Shown piece by piece: positions 1-8,433 of a stretch of DNA of 64,000 nucleotides. Position 1 is the stretch's first letter. Each line of letters starts with the position of its first letter. The notes under the pieces were generated by a model, which worked only from the letters and a program-made list of their open reading frames with translations, was not told the DNA's origin and made no database searches. Made by a program: the position numbers and the translations under genes. The stretch comes from Nesterenkonia xinjiangensis (GTDB lineage Bacteria > Actinomycetota > Actinomycetes > Actinomycetales > Micrococcaceae): positions 1,364,001 to 1,428,000 of the forward strand of contig NZ_JACCFY010000001.1 of NCBI RefSeq assembly GCF_013410745.1. The letters run 5' to 3'.

Positions 1-557
1 GGAGCCTCGGAGGCGGCGAACAGTAGGACCGGCTCGCCGTCGGCGGCCCGGAGGTCCTCGGTCAGCGGCACCGCGCAGATGGTCCCGTCGCCGACCTGGA
101 CCCATTCGTGGCAGAACACCATCCAGGGCCGGCCAGCCTGATCCACATGGAGGGTCCCGTCCAGGCATTCCCAGTCAGGCGGGGTGACCGGCCCGTCGCT
201 GTGCGGCACATAGGGGCCCTCCGGCCGGTCGGCGACCAGGATCGCGGTGCCGCGGCGACTGATCGCAGCACCCGGACCGGAACTCGGCCCGAAGGTCGCG
301 AACATGAACCAGCGCCCGCGGTGCTCATGGACCTCGGGCGCCCAGTACTCTGTCTGCGACCAGAAGCCCTCCGGCGCGCGGAACGCCGGCTCCGGGCCCT
401 CCCAGTCGTGCAGATCGGCGGAGGTGTAGACGTCGAAGCCGGTGGCCCGCCCCTTCCAGATGTCGGCGTCGGTGGAGCCGAAGAGCAGGTGCCGGCCTCG
501 GGCGGGATCGGGCAGCACATACGGGTCACGGATCTGGATGTCCTGGATGCTCAGCAC
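1..557 (-). CDS. Glycoside hydrolase family 43 protein (3' part outside window)
   Basis: The minus strand from a GTG at 557 reads MLSIQDIQIRDPYVLPDPARG and stays open to the window edge (about 185 residues visible). This is the start of a five-bladed GH43 propeller: the RDPYVL aspartate fits the catalytic base, WAPEVH with a following FMFATF strand is a typical blade motif, and LDGTLH near residue 142 fits the pKa-modulating aspartate. The general-acid glutamate would lie beyond the edge. GH43 enzymes remove arabinose, xylose or galactose from plant side chains. There is no signal peptide, so it is probably intracellular. It starts 7 bases after the stop of the upstream glycosidase, so it is the third gene of that operon. 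The start lacks a clear ribosome site and could lie further upstream, overlapping the previous gene. Confidence 0.8.
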   Translation of the reverse strand, partial: MLSIQDIQIRDPYVLPDPARGRHLLFGSTDADIWKGRATGFDVYTSADLHDWEGPEPAFRAPEGFWSQTEYWAPEVHEHRGRWFMFATFGPSSGPGAAISRRGTAILVADRPEGPYVPHSDGPVTPPDWECLDGTLHVDQAGRPWMVFCHEWVQVGDGTICAVPLTEDLRAADGEPVLLFAASEA

Positions 558-564
558 GGGCCCA

Positions 565-2274
565 TCACCGCCCGTGCCGCGGCGCGATGAACTCGGGCCC
601 GCCACGGTCGACGACGACGCCGGCCTCCCAGCGGATGCGCTCATCCGGGGCCACCGTCAGCTCCTCGGTGCCGCCTCCGGGAGCACCGGGGCCGTCCAGC
701 CGTCCGGTCACCGGATGCGGGGCCACACCGACGACGGCGGTCACCGCGCCGAGGCCGTCGAGCTCCACCCGCCAGCCACGAGGGATGCTCAGGTGCTCGA
801 CGCCCTCGCGCAGCAGCACCGTGCCGACGTCATCGGAGAGCGCCTCCCACGCGGTGCCGGCCACGCGGCGCGAACAGGCCACCGCCTGCGCGGCCGCACC
901 GTGGTCCAGCCGGGTGGGCGCCAGCGAGGTGACCGCGAACCCACCGAGGGGCAGCGGCAGGACCCCGCAGAGCCGCTCCACGGCGTCGAGCATCCACAGC
1001 ACCGCAGGCGAGTAGCCCGAGGTGTAGCCGGCCTCCCCGCTCCAGGGGTCCAGGCACTGCGGGAAGCTCTCGGCCACGGCCAGCGCGGTGAGCACCGGCC
1101 GGGTGACCACGGCGAGCTCGGCGGGGCGGCCGTGGTGTTCGAAGGCGTGCGGGGCGCGGATCATGGTCAGGAAGTTCACCGGCCCGCCCCAGGAGTTGCG
1201 GGTGTGGTCGGCGTCGAACCGGGGGTCGTCCATGGCCAGGGAGGTGAACCCGTAGTGGGCGAGGAACCGGGCGGTGTTGAACAGGTGACGACGCAGCGCC
1301 TCGGCGAAGAGATCGCCGTCGCCGACCTCGCAGGCGAGCACGCGCAGCAGCACGTCGCCGAGCACCCGCACCGGCTCGCCGGTGGCATCGAGGTCGTAGA
1401 AGGTGCCGTCCTCGGAGTTCCAGCACTGGGCGAACAGCGCCTCGAGGCTGGTGCGCGCCGCCTGCCGCCACGGCTCAGGGTCCTCTCCGAGCTCCTCGGC
1501 GATGAGCGCCAGATACGCCCGCTGGCAGGCGACGTTCGCCGTGAGGTCCGGTGCCACATAGGGCACCCCGGGCGCTTCGGGGTCGCAGCGGGAGGCCTCG
1601 CCGTCCAGGCAGCGGTCCGGAGCGAACCAGAACCGCGGGGAGAGGTCGTGGCCGGTGTCGAAGGTGCAGAACGCCTCGACGCCTCCAGTGCCGCGGGTGT
1701 TCCGATGGCGGGCCAGCCAGTCGTCGTTGCGGCTCATCGCCGCGTACATGCGGCGCAGCCAGGTGGCGTCTGCTCCGGCGCCCGGGCCGGCCTCCGCACC
1801 GTGCAGCCGATGGTGGGTCCACACGGACCGTGCCAGCGGAGTGACGATCTGGATCTGGCTGAAGGCCGGGCCGTCCTGGGTGACCTTGTACGGGATGAGC
1901 CCGTCCTCGCGCTGATGCTCGGCCCAGAGGCTGAAGGTGTCGGTGGCCACCTCCGGGACGAACCGTGAGAGCACCTCCGCACTGATGGTACCGGTGGACT
2001 CGATCCAGGCGCCGTCGTAGGCCCCGCCCTCATGCAGCACCGGCACCCCGCGCTGATCACGGATGCAGGCGTCCAGCTCGAGCATCGCCTGCTCCCAGCG
2101 CCGCTGCAGCGGACCGCCGACGGCGGCGAACCCCGCCCCGGTCTGAGCCAGCCCGCCGGCCAGCGTGGAGCTCAGAAGGGAGCGATCAGGCGAGCGGAGG
2201 CGGGTGAGCGCCTCGGTCAGCCCGGGACGCAGGGCCTGGTCAGCATGGTCTCGACGTGCCGAGTGGTCACTCAA
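565..2274 (-). CDS. (alpha/alpha)6-barrel glycosidase, MGH1/GH63-like
   Basis: This 569-residue protein has no signal peptide and probably acts in the cytoplasm. Repeated helical-hairpin motifs typical of (alpha/alpha)6 glycosidases are visible: DGLIPYK near residue 125, CQRAYLALIAEEL, ALFAQCWNSEDGTFYDLD, and NSWGGPVNFLTMIRA near residue 345. The last resembles the core of GH63/mannosylglycerate-hydrolase-like (MGH1) proteins. The substrate cannot be read from sequence; the neighbours suggest an oligosaccharide taken up by the binding protein encoded just upstream. The start is a TTG at 2274 that overlaps the binding-protein stop by 8 bases, with GGAGGG about 5 bases before it, so translation is probably coupled. 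A shorter start cannot be excluded. Family placement is moderately sure; the exact GH number is not. Confidence 0.75.
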   Translation of the reverse strand: MSDHSARRDHADQALRPGLTEALTRLRSPDRSLLSSTLAGGLAQTGAGFAAVGGPLQRRWEQAMLELDACIRDQRGVPVLHEGGAYDGAWIESTGTISAEVLSRFVPEVATDTFSLWAEHQREDGLIPYKVTQDGPAFSQIQIVTPLARSVWTHHRLHGAEAGPGAGADATWLRRMYAAMSRNDDWLARHRNTRGTGGVEAFCTFDTGHDLSPRFWFAPDRCLDGEASRCDPEAPGVPYVAPDLTANVACQRAYLALIAEELGEDPEPWRQAARTSLEALFAQCWNSEDGTFYDLDATGEPVRVLGDVLLRVLACEVGDGDLFAEALRRHLFNTARFLAHYGFTSLAMDDPRFDADHTRNSWGGPVNFLTMIRAPHAFEHHGRPAELAVVTRPVLTALAVAESFPQCLDPWSGEAGYTSGYSPAVLWMLDAVERLCGVLPLPLGGFAVTSLAPTRLDHGAAAQAVACSRRVAGTAWEALSDDVGTVLLREGVEHLSIPRGWRVELDGLGAVTAVVGVAPHPVTGRLDGPGAPGGGTEELTVAPDERIRWEAGVVVDRGGPEFIAPRHGR

Positions 2275-3613
2275 GGACGCCCTCCATCTCCCGATACACG
2301 CTCTCCGCGGCCTCCTGCGGACTGAGCCGCTCGAAATACAACTCGTCCTCGTAGCGCATCATGATCTCCTGCAGCGAGGAGAAGCCCAGCGCCGGGATGG
2401 GCTCAGGGCCGGCGATGTCGTCCTCGATCTCCTCGATGAAGTCCGCGGAGACCAGGTCCTGACCCTCGATCGCCTCCAGCACGGCCTCCCGCACCTCCTG
2501 GTTGGCCGGCAGGCCACGGTCGGTGAGGCCCAAGAGGCCGGCGTCGACGTCGTTGACCATGAAGTCGATGAAGAGCTGCGCCTCCTCCGGGTGCTCGGTC
2601 TGTGCGGAGGCGGAGAGGAACATGGAGGACTTGTACCAGTGGCCGCTGTCCTCGGCCCTGCCCGTCTGGCTCGGAAATCGCAGCAGCTCCATGTCGACTC
2701 CGGCCGACTCGGAGATGCCTGCCAGGGAGCTGGTCCACATCGGCGCCAGGGCCACTCGACCGGTATGGATGAGCTGCTGCTCAGGGTCCGCCCCGCGGTT
2801 CTCCGCCATCACGCCGGCGACGGGCATCGCCCCGGCGTGCATGAGCTCCAGCCAATACTCGTAGTACTCGGTGAGGTCCCCGACGTCGAAGCCGAGCTCG
2901 CCGTCGTCGGTGGTGAGGTGCTTGTCCTGCTGCCGCAGCCACACCTGGAACCCTCCGGGCTCATTGGTCTCGTTGGTGCCGTAGGCGTCGTCGAGATTCG
3001 CGCTGAGCTCCTCGGTGATCTCGGCGAAGTCCTCCCAGGTCCAGGTCGTGTCATCCGGGATGTCCACCCCCGCCTCCTCGAAGAGCTCCGGGTTGGCGCC
3101 CAGGGCCAGCGAGTTGATGCCGGTGGTGATCCCGAACAGCCCCTCCTCGGTGCGACCGTTGTCCACCGAGTCCTGGTCGATGCCCGAGGTGTCCACCTCG
3201 GTGAGGTCCAGCAGGGCACCGCGATCCGCGTACTCGCGCAGGTACTTGTCATCCATCTGGATGATGTCCGGGGCGTCACCGCCTGCGGTCTGGGTGGCCA
3301 GCAGCTCCCAGTGCCCGCCGAAGTCCGAGTAGGTGCCCTCGATGCTGATATGCGGGTGCTGCTCCTCGAAGGCATCGATGATCGCCTCCGACTGCTCCAC
3401 CCGCAGCCCGCTGCCCCACCAGGTGAAACGCAGCTCGATCTCCTCATCGGCGGAGCCGTCGGCACCGCCAGCGTCGGCGTCGGAGGAGCAAGCAGTCAGC
3501 GCCAGTGCGGCCACGACGGCGAGCGCGGCCGTGGTGCGAGCAGCGGGGCGTGAAGCGGTCCGAGACAGGGGGCGATCGGATGCGCAGGGGATGCTGGACA
3601 GGGGCCTGGCCAT
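2267..3613 (-). CDS. Sugar ABC transporter solute-binding lipoprotein (paralogue family, copy 1)
   Basis: This is a CUT1-type extracellular binding protein of 448 residues. The ATG at 3613 is chosen because GGAAGG lies 9 bases upstream; the longer reading frame to 3700 runs through the promoter. A long basic N-terminus leads to a lipobox ending LTAC (Cys 42), so the mature protein should be lipid-anchored outside the membrane. Family hallmarks are TWWGSG, DIIQMDDKYLREYADRGALLDL, DDTTWTWEDFAEI and WLRQQDKH, and a C-terminus with DRGLP and GPEPIPALGFSSLQEI. No permease gene is adjacent; two glycoside hydrolases follow in the same operon. It is one of seven closely similar binding proteins in this window. 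The ligand is probably a plant oligosaccharide, not identified. Confidence 0.9.
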   Translation of the reverse strand: MARPLSSIPCASDRPLSRTASRPAARTTAALAVVAALALTACSSDADAGGADGSADEEIELRFTWWGSGLRVEQSEAIIDAFEEQHPHISIEGTYSDFGGHWELLATQTAGGDAPDIIQMDDKYLREYADRGALLDLTEVDTSGIDQDSVDNGRTEEGLFGITTGINSLALGANPELFEEAGVDIPDDTTWTWEDFAEITEELSANLDDAYGTNETNEPGGFQVWLRQQDKHLTTDDGELGFDVGDLTEYYEYWLELMHAGAMPVAGVMAENRGADPEQQLIHTGRVALAPMWTSSLAGISESAGVDMELLRFPSQTGRAEDSGHWYKSSMFLSASAQTEHPEEAQLFIDFMVNDVDAGLLGLTDRGLPANQEVREAVLEAIEGQDLVSADFIEEIEDDIAGPEPIPALGFSSLQEIMMRYEDELYFERLSPQEAAESVYREMEGVLE

Positions 3614-3663
3614 GGCGGGAGCCTTCCGGAAGGGTGCCGTCCGATGATGGGCGACACGCTGAT

Positions 3664-3707
3664 TTAATCGTTTCATGAGACTATTTGTGACCCGCTTCAC
3701 CGGTCAA
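3664..3707 (-). promoter_or_regulatory. Promoter and LacI-type operator for binding protein copy 1
   Basis: On the minus strand TTGACC (3702-3707) and TAGTCT (3678-3683) are 18 bases apart. Immediately downstream lies the imperfect CG-centred palindrome TTAATCGTTTCA (3664-3675, plus-strand reading), which fits a LacI-family site. The same half-site recurs before the binding protein at 30403. Confidence 0.6.
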
Positions 3708-3721
3708 CGCCCAGGGCCATG

Positions 3722-4618
3722 TCAGTGCGACATGAAGTCATACCGGCGGCGATACCCCGACGGAGAAGTGCCGACGTCGCGCTTGAAATGCACATAGAAG
3801 CTGCTCTGCGAAGAGAACCCGGACGCGTGGGCGACGTCGGCGGCCGACCAGTCGGTGGTCAGCAGCAGCCGCTTCGCCTCGGCCAGCCGACACATGGTCA
3901 GATACTCGGCGACCGTCATGCCCAGCACCTTCTTGAACACGCCCATCGCATAGGTGGGCGAGAGGTGGACCGCACCGGCGGCGTCGGAGACCGAGACCGG
4001 AAGCCGGTGATGCGCGGCCAGGTAGCGGGCCATGGCCACGGCGTGCTCGGCCGCACCCTGCCCGGAGTGCGCCGCACCCTCAGGCTCCTGCGGCGCCCCG
4101 CACGTCCCGCCCGACGCACCCGCCGCCGCCCCGGACCTGCGATGGCCGGCGAGCACGCGCCGCACCAGCGCCTGCGCTTCGAGCAGGGCGATCTCGGCGT
4201 CGTCGCCGGCCAGCTCGGTGCGCCAGACTTCGAAGAGGTCCACCACGCGGACCGGGACCTCCTGAAGCGGGACCACCACCGGACGCATCCGCAGCAGCGT
4301 GCCGATCTCCTGCTCACCCAGACCCCAGCCGAGCACCGTGCTCAGGGGCAGATGCACCCAACAGACGTCCGCTTCGCCCGGATCGATGAGCCGATGCGGG
4401 AAGGCGGCCCAGAACAGCGCGATCTCGCCCGGGCCGATGGAGATCCGCCGCCCGCCGAGCAGGTAGTCCAGCCTGCCGCGGACCACGATGTTGATCTCGA
4501 GATCATCATGACGGTGGGCGCGCTCCATGGCCGGAGGCCGCCCGCGGCGGACCCAGATGGCCGGTGGGATGTCCTGCACGTCGAGCATGCCGAGTGTGTC
4601 CTGAATCACTCGGTCCAC
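3722..4618 (-). CDS. AraC-family transcriptional regulator (MelR-like context)
   Basis: The N-terminal half is a cupin-like sensor (HRHDDLEINIVVRGRLDYLLGGRR, ISIGPGEIALF), as in AraC regulators that bind a sugar. The C-terminal 100 residues hold the double helix-turn-helix: LPVSVSDAAGAVHLSPTYAMGVFKKV and WSAADVAHASGFSSQSSFYVHFKRDVGTSPSGYRRR. It is divergent from the alpha-galactosidase operon, so it is probably its activator. The open frame extends to ATG 4702, but that start would overlap the divergent gene, so a GTG near 4618 is preferred; GTG 4609, which has AGGGTGG in front, is equally possible. A low-complexity Ala/Gly linker sits between the domains. Confidence 0.85.
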   Translation of the reverse strand: MDRVIQDTLGMLDVQDIPPAIWVRRGRPPAMERAHRHDDLEINIVVRGRLDYLLGGRRISIGPGEIALFWAAFPHRLIDPGEADVCWVHLPLSTVLGWGLGEQEIGTLLRMRPVVVPLQEVPVRVVDLFEVWRTELAGDDAEIALLEAQALVRRVLAGHRRSGAAAGASGGTCGAPQEPEGAAHSGQGAAEHAVAMARYLAAHHRLPVSVSDAAGAVHLSPTYAMGVFKKVLGMTVAEYLTMCRLAEAKRLLLTTDWSAADVAHASGFSSQSSFYVHFKRDVGTSPSGYRRRYDFMSH

Positions 4619-4687
4619 CCTACCCGGAGAGGAGGATCCGGGAAATTCTCCCGACTTCGACGGAGGCTCCTTCAGCATCGGCAGGCC

Positions 4688-4701
4688 TACTGTGACTTTC
4701 A
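4688..4701 (+). promoter_or_regulatory. Putative -10 box of the alpha-galactosidase operon (leaderless)
   Basis: TACTGT at 4688-4693 would place transcription start at or within a base or two of the ATG at 4701. There is no convincing -35 hexamer, which would suit an AraC-activated promoter. The nearest GGAGG is about 30 bases upstream, too far to be the ribosome site. Confidence 0.35.
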
Positions 4702-6149
4702 TGACCTACGTCACAGCCGAAGCTCCCGCCCCTGCCCTCGACGACCACGCACCCGCCGGACCCCGGATCGCCATCATCGGCGCCGGCGGGTTCGTCTTCC
4801 CCTTCCGCCTCATCGGCGATCTCATCAGCTTCCCCGCACTGCGCGGCGCCACCCTCGCCCTGATGGACATCGACCCCGGCCGACTCGACCGCGTGGCCAC
4901 CGCCGCCCGGCGACTCGTCGACCATCACGGCTTCCCCACCGTCGTCGAGCAGACCACTGACCGCCGCGAAGCCCTGCGCGACGCCGACGTCGTCATCATC
5001 ACGTTCCAAGTGGGCGGCATCGACTCCTACCGGCACGACGTCGAGATCCCGCGGCGCCACGGCATCGACCAGGCCGTGGGAGACACCCTGGGCCCCGGCG
5101 GAGTGTTCCGCTTCCTGCGCTCCGTGACCGCCTACGAGGCGATCGCCGAGGACGCAGTGGAGCTGTGCCCGGACGCGCAGTTCATCAACTACGCCAACCC
5201 CATGGCCATGGCCACCGCCTATCTGAACGCCAGAGGACTGCGCACCGTGGGACTGTGCCACAGTGTGCAGGGCACCACCCGGATGCTGGCCCGCACCCTC
5301 GGAGTGCCCTATGACGAGGTGACCTTCACCAGCGCCGGCATCAACCACCAGGCCTGGATCCTCTCCTTCCGCCGCGGGGACGAAGACCTCTACCCGCGGC
5401 TGCGGGACGTCATGGGCGGCCGGCATCAGCGCGGCCGGGCGGCGTCATCCCTCACCGCCGACGACGGCGACCACAGCGGCGAGGCCGAGGCGGCCAGCGA
5501 CTACGAGGGCGGCAACGAGCAGGTCCGCACCGCGATCATGCAGACCTTCGGGCATTTCCAGACCGAGTCCAGCCACCACGCCTCCGAGTACCTGCCCTAT
5601 TTCCGCAAGAACCCCGAGCTGGTGGAGGAGTACATCCCCAGTCGCTGGGACTACTTCGAGATCTGCGCCGCCCACGACGCGTCCGGGGACCTCGGCGACC
5701 AGCTGGCCGAGCTCAAGGCGGAGCTGAAGCCTTCGCTGGAGTACGGGGCGATCATCGTCAACTCGATGATCACCGGAGAGCCGGCCGTGGTGCACGGCAA
5801 CGTGCCCAACAGCGACGCCGGCTTCGCCCCCGGCGCGCAGGGCTCGGTCATCACCAACCTGCCGGCCGCAGCCTGCGTGGAGGTGGCCTGCCTGGTGGAC
5901 GGCGCCGGTCTGCGCCCGACCCGATTCGGCGACCTGCCCCCGCAGCTGGCCGCGGTGAACCGGACCAACGTCAACGTGCAGGAGCTCGCCGTGCGCGCCG
6001 CGCTGGAGGGATCACGCGAACACGTGCATCACGCCGTCGCCCTGGACCCGCTCACCGCCGCGCTGCTCACCGTGGAGGAGATCCACCAGATGACCGAGGA
6101 GCTGCTCGACGCGCATGCGGAGCTGCTGCCGGAGACGCTGCGGAGCTGA
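4701..6149 (+). CDS. melA: Alpha-galactosidase, glycoside hydrolase family 4
   Basis: GH4 enzymes use NAD+ and a divalent metal in an oxidation/elimination mechanism and hydrolyse alpha-galactosides such as melibiose inside the cell. Visible features are the Rossmann start RIAIIGAGGF near residue 17, DADVVIITFQVGG, NYANPMAMAT, the metal-binding Cys in GLCHSVQGTTRM, the metal-binding His in GINHQAW, and HHASEYLPYFRK. This pattern matches MelA-type alpha-galactosidases better than phospho-glucosidases. At 482 residues it is slightly long, with an acidic insert around residues 240-270. ATG 4701 is preferred to GTG 4692. It heads an operon with a binding protein and two permeases. Confidence 0.9.
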   Translation: MTYVTAEAPAPALDDHAPAGPRIAIIGAGGFVFPFRLIGDLISFPALRGATLALMDIDPGRLDRVATAARRLVDHHGFPTVVEQTTDRREALRDADVVIITFQVGGIDSYRHDVEIPRRHGIDQAVGDTLGPGGVFRFLRSVTAYEAIAEDAVELCPDAQFINYANPMAMATAYLNARGLRTVGLCHSVQGTTRMLARTLGVPYDEVTFTSAGINHQAWILSFRRGDEDLYPRLRDVMGGRHQRGRAASSLTADDGDHSGEAEAASDYEGGNEQVRTAIMQTFGHFQTESSHHASEYLPYFRKNPELVEEYIPSRWDYFEICAAHDASGDLGDQLAELKAELKPSLEYGAIIVNSMITGEPAVVHGNVPNSDAGFAPGAQGSVITNLPAAACVEVACLVDGAGLRPTRFGDLPPQLAAVNRTNVNVQELAVRAALEGSREHVHHAVALDPLTAALLTVEEIHQMTEELLDAHAELLPETLRS

Positions 6150-6152
6150 GCG

Positions 6153-7472
6153 ATGCCCCTGCACCGAGAAGGACGGACGCGATCATCGACAGGGGGTCAT
6201 GGACCGACCCGGCGGCGGTTCATCGCGCTCGCCGGCATCTCCGCAGCCGGCGCCCTGGCCGCCTGCACCGGCGAACCCACCGGGACGACCCACCTGAGAC
6301 TCTCGTCCTGGAACATCCCTCTGGACCTCGAGTCCTACCAGCAGATGGCCGACGAGTTCGTCGCCGACCACCCCGGGACCTCCGTCGCCGTCGAGGTGAC
6401 CACCGGTCAGTTCCACCAGTGGTTCATCACCCGGCTGGCAGCCGACCTGGCCCCGGACATCATCCGCATCACGCCCCAGCAGATCGGACGATACGCCGCC
6501 AACGGCAGCCTGGTGGACCTCTCCTCGGCGATCCCAGGCAGCTATCGGCAGGACTACTCGGACGCGTTCTGGGCCATCGGGGACCGGGAGGACGGCCTCT
6601 ACGGCGTCTTCCAGCACACCGACAACTTCATCACCTACTACAGGCATGACGTGATGGAGACGATCGGCGTCACCCCGCCGGGAAGGCTCCAGGACGCCTG
6701 GACGTGGCAGGAGTTCCTCGAGATCGCCGAGGAGGCCAGGAAGGTCACCGGCGGCTACGGGTTCGGCTACGGCTGGACAGGGCCAGAGACCGCCTACCGG
6801 TGGATGCCTCTCATCCACCAGAACGGCGGCACGTTCCTGGGCGACGACGGCGAGACACCTTCCATGGACACGCCGGAGGCGATCGAGGCGCTCTCGTTCG
6901 GGCGGCGCTGGTACGCCGACGGACTGGTCTCCCCGGGGAACATGGCCAAGTCCGGTGGCGGGGACGTCGCACGGAACCTCTTCCTGACCGGCCAGATCGG
7001 CCTCATGCTCAACAACCCGGAGTCCATCGCTCAGCTGGACGAGGAGATGCCGGACGAGTGGGGCACCACGTACATGATCAGGAACTCCCAGGAGGCCTCC
7101 GACCTCGGAGGAAACGCATTGGCCGTCACACGCTCGTCCAAGCACCCTGAGCTCGCGGCCGAGCTGGTCGCCCACATCACGAGTCGCGAGAAGGTCATCA
7201 CGTTCTGCCAGCACGGGAACTGGCTCCCCGCACGCGCCTCGCTCGACGCCGATGACATCGGATACTCCGCCCACCCGGAGACGATGCAGCGGTTCATCGA
7301 CCAGGGCTCGACCATCCCGATCGAGATGGTCCGCGCCCAGACAGGGCGCTTCTTCAGCTCCCTGAACGCCGTATTCGCCGACTTCCTCGACCTGTGCTTC
7401 CTCGGTGAGCTCTCACCGGACGAGACGGCCCGACAGATGATGGAGGCGATGGAGAGTGTCACTGATCAGTGA
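6153..7472 (+). CDS. Sugar-binding lipoprotein of the alpha-galactoside operon
   Basis: This 439-residue CUT1-type binding protein starts with a twin-arginine motif TRRRFIAL followed by a lipobox GALAAC (Cys 38), so it is probably Tat-exported and lipid-anchored. The body has the usual binding-protein pattern: APDIIRITPQQIGRYAANGSLVDL, DAWTWQEFLEIAEEA, and a C-terminal ELSPDETARQMMEAM. It begins 3 bases after the GH4 stop, with GGAG in front, and overlaps the next permease by 17 bases. It is clearly different in sequence from the seven-member binding-protein family elsewhere in the window. Likely ligands are melibiose, raffinose or galactosyl oligosaccharides, judged from the neighbouring alpha-galactosidase. 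Confidence 0.9.
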   Translation: MPLHREGRTRSSTGGHGPTRRRFIALAGISAAGALAACTGEPTGTTHLRLSSWNIPLDLESYQQMADEFVADHPGTSVAVEVTTGQFHQWFITRLAADLAPDIIRITPQQIGRYAANGSLVDLSSAIPGSYRQDYSDAFWAIGDREDGLYGVFQHTDNFITYYRHDVMETIGVTPPGRLQDAWTWQEFLEIAEEARKVTGGYGFGYGWTGPETAYRWMPLIHQNGGTFLGDDGETPSMDTPEAIEALSFGRRWYADGLVSPGNMAKSGGGDVARNLFLTGQIGLMLNNPESIAQLDEEMPDEWGTTYMIRNSQEASDLGGNALAVTRSSKHPELAAELVAHITSREKVITFCQHGNWLPARASLDADDIGYSAHPETMQRFIDQGSTIPIEMVRAQTGRFFSSLNAVFADFLDLCFLGELSPDETARQMMEAMESVTDQ

Positions 7473-8433
7473 AGCCCCCCGGCGGACCCCCGGACGCCCG
7501 GCGGACCAAGAGTCCGTCCCCGCTGGCCGATCCGGCCGAGCAGGCCGCCCAAAGCAGCTCCGACGACGCCGACCTCGCACCACGGCCCCCTACGTGTTCA
7601 TCGCCCCGGCGGCGGTGCTGTTCCTGACCTTCGCGCTGCTGCCGATCATCATCGCGGTGACGCTCAGCTTCCAGGAGACCACGGCACTCGGAGGCGGTGA
7701 CTGGGTGGGCCTGGACAACTACGCGACGATGACGCAGGACCGCCTCCTGATGACCGCGCTGACGAACACGCTCGTGTTCACCGTCGGAACCGTCCCGACC
7801 TCCATGGGGATCGGACTGGCGCTCGCCGTCGCGCTCAACCGAAACCTCCCGGGACGATCGATCCTCCGAGCCGCGTTCTTCGTCCCGATGGTCGCCGCCG
7901 GCGTCGTGGTCGGCGTCGTGATGTCCTGGATATTCCATGGCGACTACGGGGTCGTCAACAACCTCCTCGCAGCTCTCGGAGGCGACCGGGCACCCTGGCT
8001 CACCTCGCCGCAGCTGGCCATGTTCACGCTCATCGCCGTCGTCGTCTGGACGCGCATCGGATTCTGCATGGTGATCTATCTGGGCGCCCTGCAGTCGGTG
8101 CCCACCGAGCTCCAGGAGGCCGCGACGGTGGACGGGGCGTCCGCCTGGACCCGCTTCCGCAGCATCACCTGGCCCCTGCTCGGCCCGACGACCTGGATCC
8201 TCCTCATCCTGAACGTGGTGTTCTCCATCCAGGCCTTTGACGTCATCTACGTCATGACAGGAGGCGGGCCCGGATTCTCCACGACAGTGCTGATCCAGTA
8301 CATCTTCCGGTCGGCATTCGCCGACGCCCGCATGGGATACGCCGCGGCACTCGGCCTGCTCCTCGTGGCGATCCTCCTGGTGTTCACCGTCCTGAGACAA
8401 CGTGCCGCACGACGCGCAGAGGAGATCGCATGA
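7456..8433 (+). CDS. Sugar ABC transporter permease (MalF/MsmF type)
   Basis: This is an integral membrane component of the alpha-galactoside importer (325 residues, about six membrane segments: APYVFIAPAAVLFLTFALLPIIIAV, RAAFFVPMVAAGVVVGVVMSWIF, and others). The cytoplasmic EAA loop that contacts the ATPase is ELQEAATVDGASAWTRFRSITWPLL. The start is the GTG at 7456 inside the end of the binding-protein gene, with GGAGG about 10 bases upstream. The basic N-terminus (RPKQLRRRRPRTTA) fits the cytoplasmic side. The ATPase is not encoded here. Confidence 0.92.
   Translation: MSLISEAPRRTPGRPADQESVPAGRSGRAGRPKQLRRRRPRTTAPYVFIAPAAVLFLTFALLPIIIAVTLSFQETTALGGGDWVGLDNYATMTQDRLLMTALTNTLVFTVGTVPTSMGIGLALAVALNRNLPGRSILRAAFFVPMVAAGVVVGVVMSWIFHGDYGVVNNLLAALGGDRAPWLTSPQLAMFTLIAVVVWTRIGFCMVIYLGALQSVPTELQEAATVDGASAWTRFRSITWPLLGPTTWILLILNVVFSIQAFDVIYVMTGGGPGFSTTVLIQYIFRSAFADARMGYAAALGLLLVAILLVFTVLRQRAARRAEEIA

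Noticed and set aside
1-557. Truncated GH43 pseudogene
   Set aside because: The frame is intact up to the window edge, so the missing end is a sampling limit, not evidence of decay.
442-1968. A 508-codon plus-strand frame over the MGH1-like gene
   Set aside because: No homology pattern and no ribosome site; the opposite strand encodes an operon with overlapping starts and stops.
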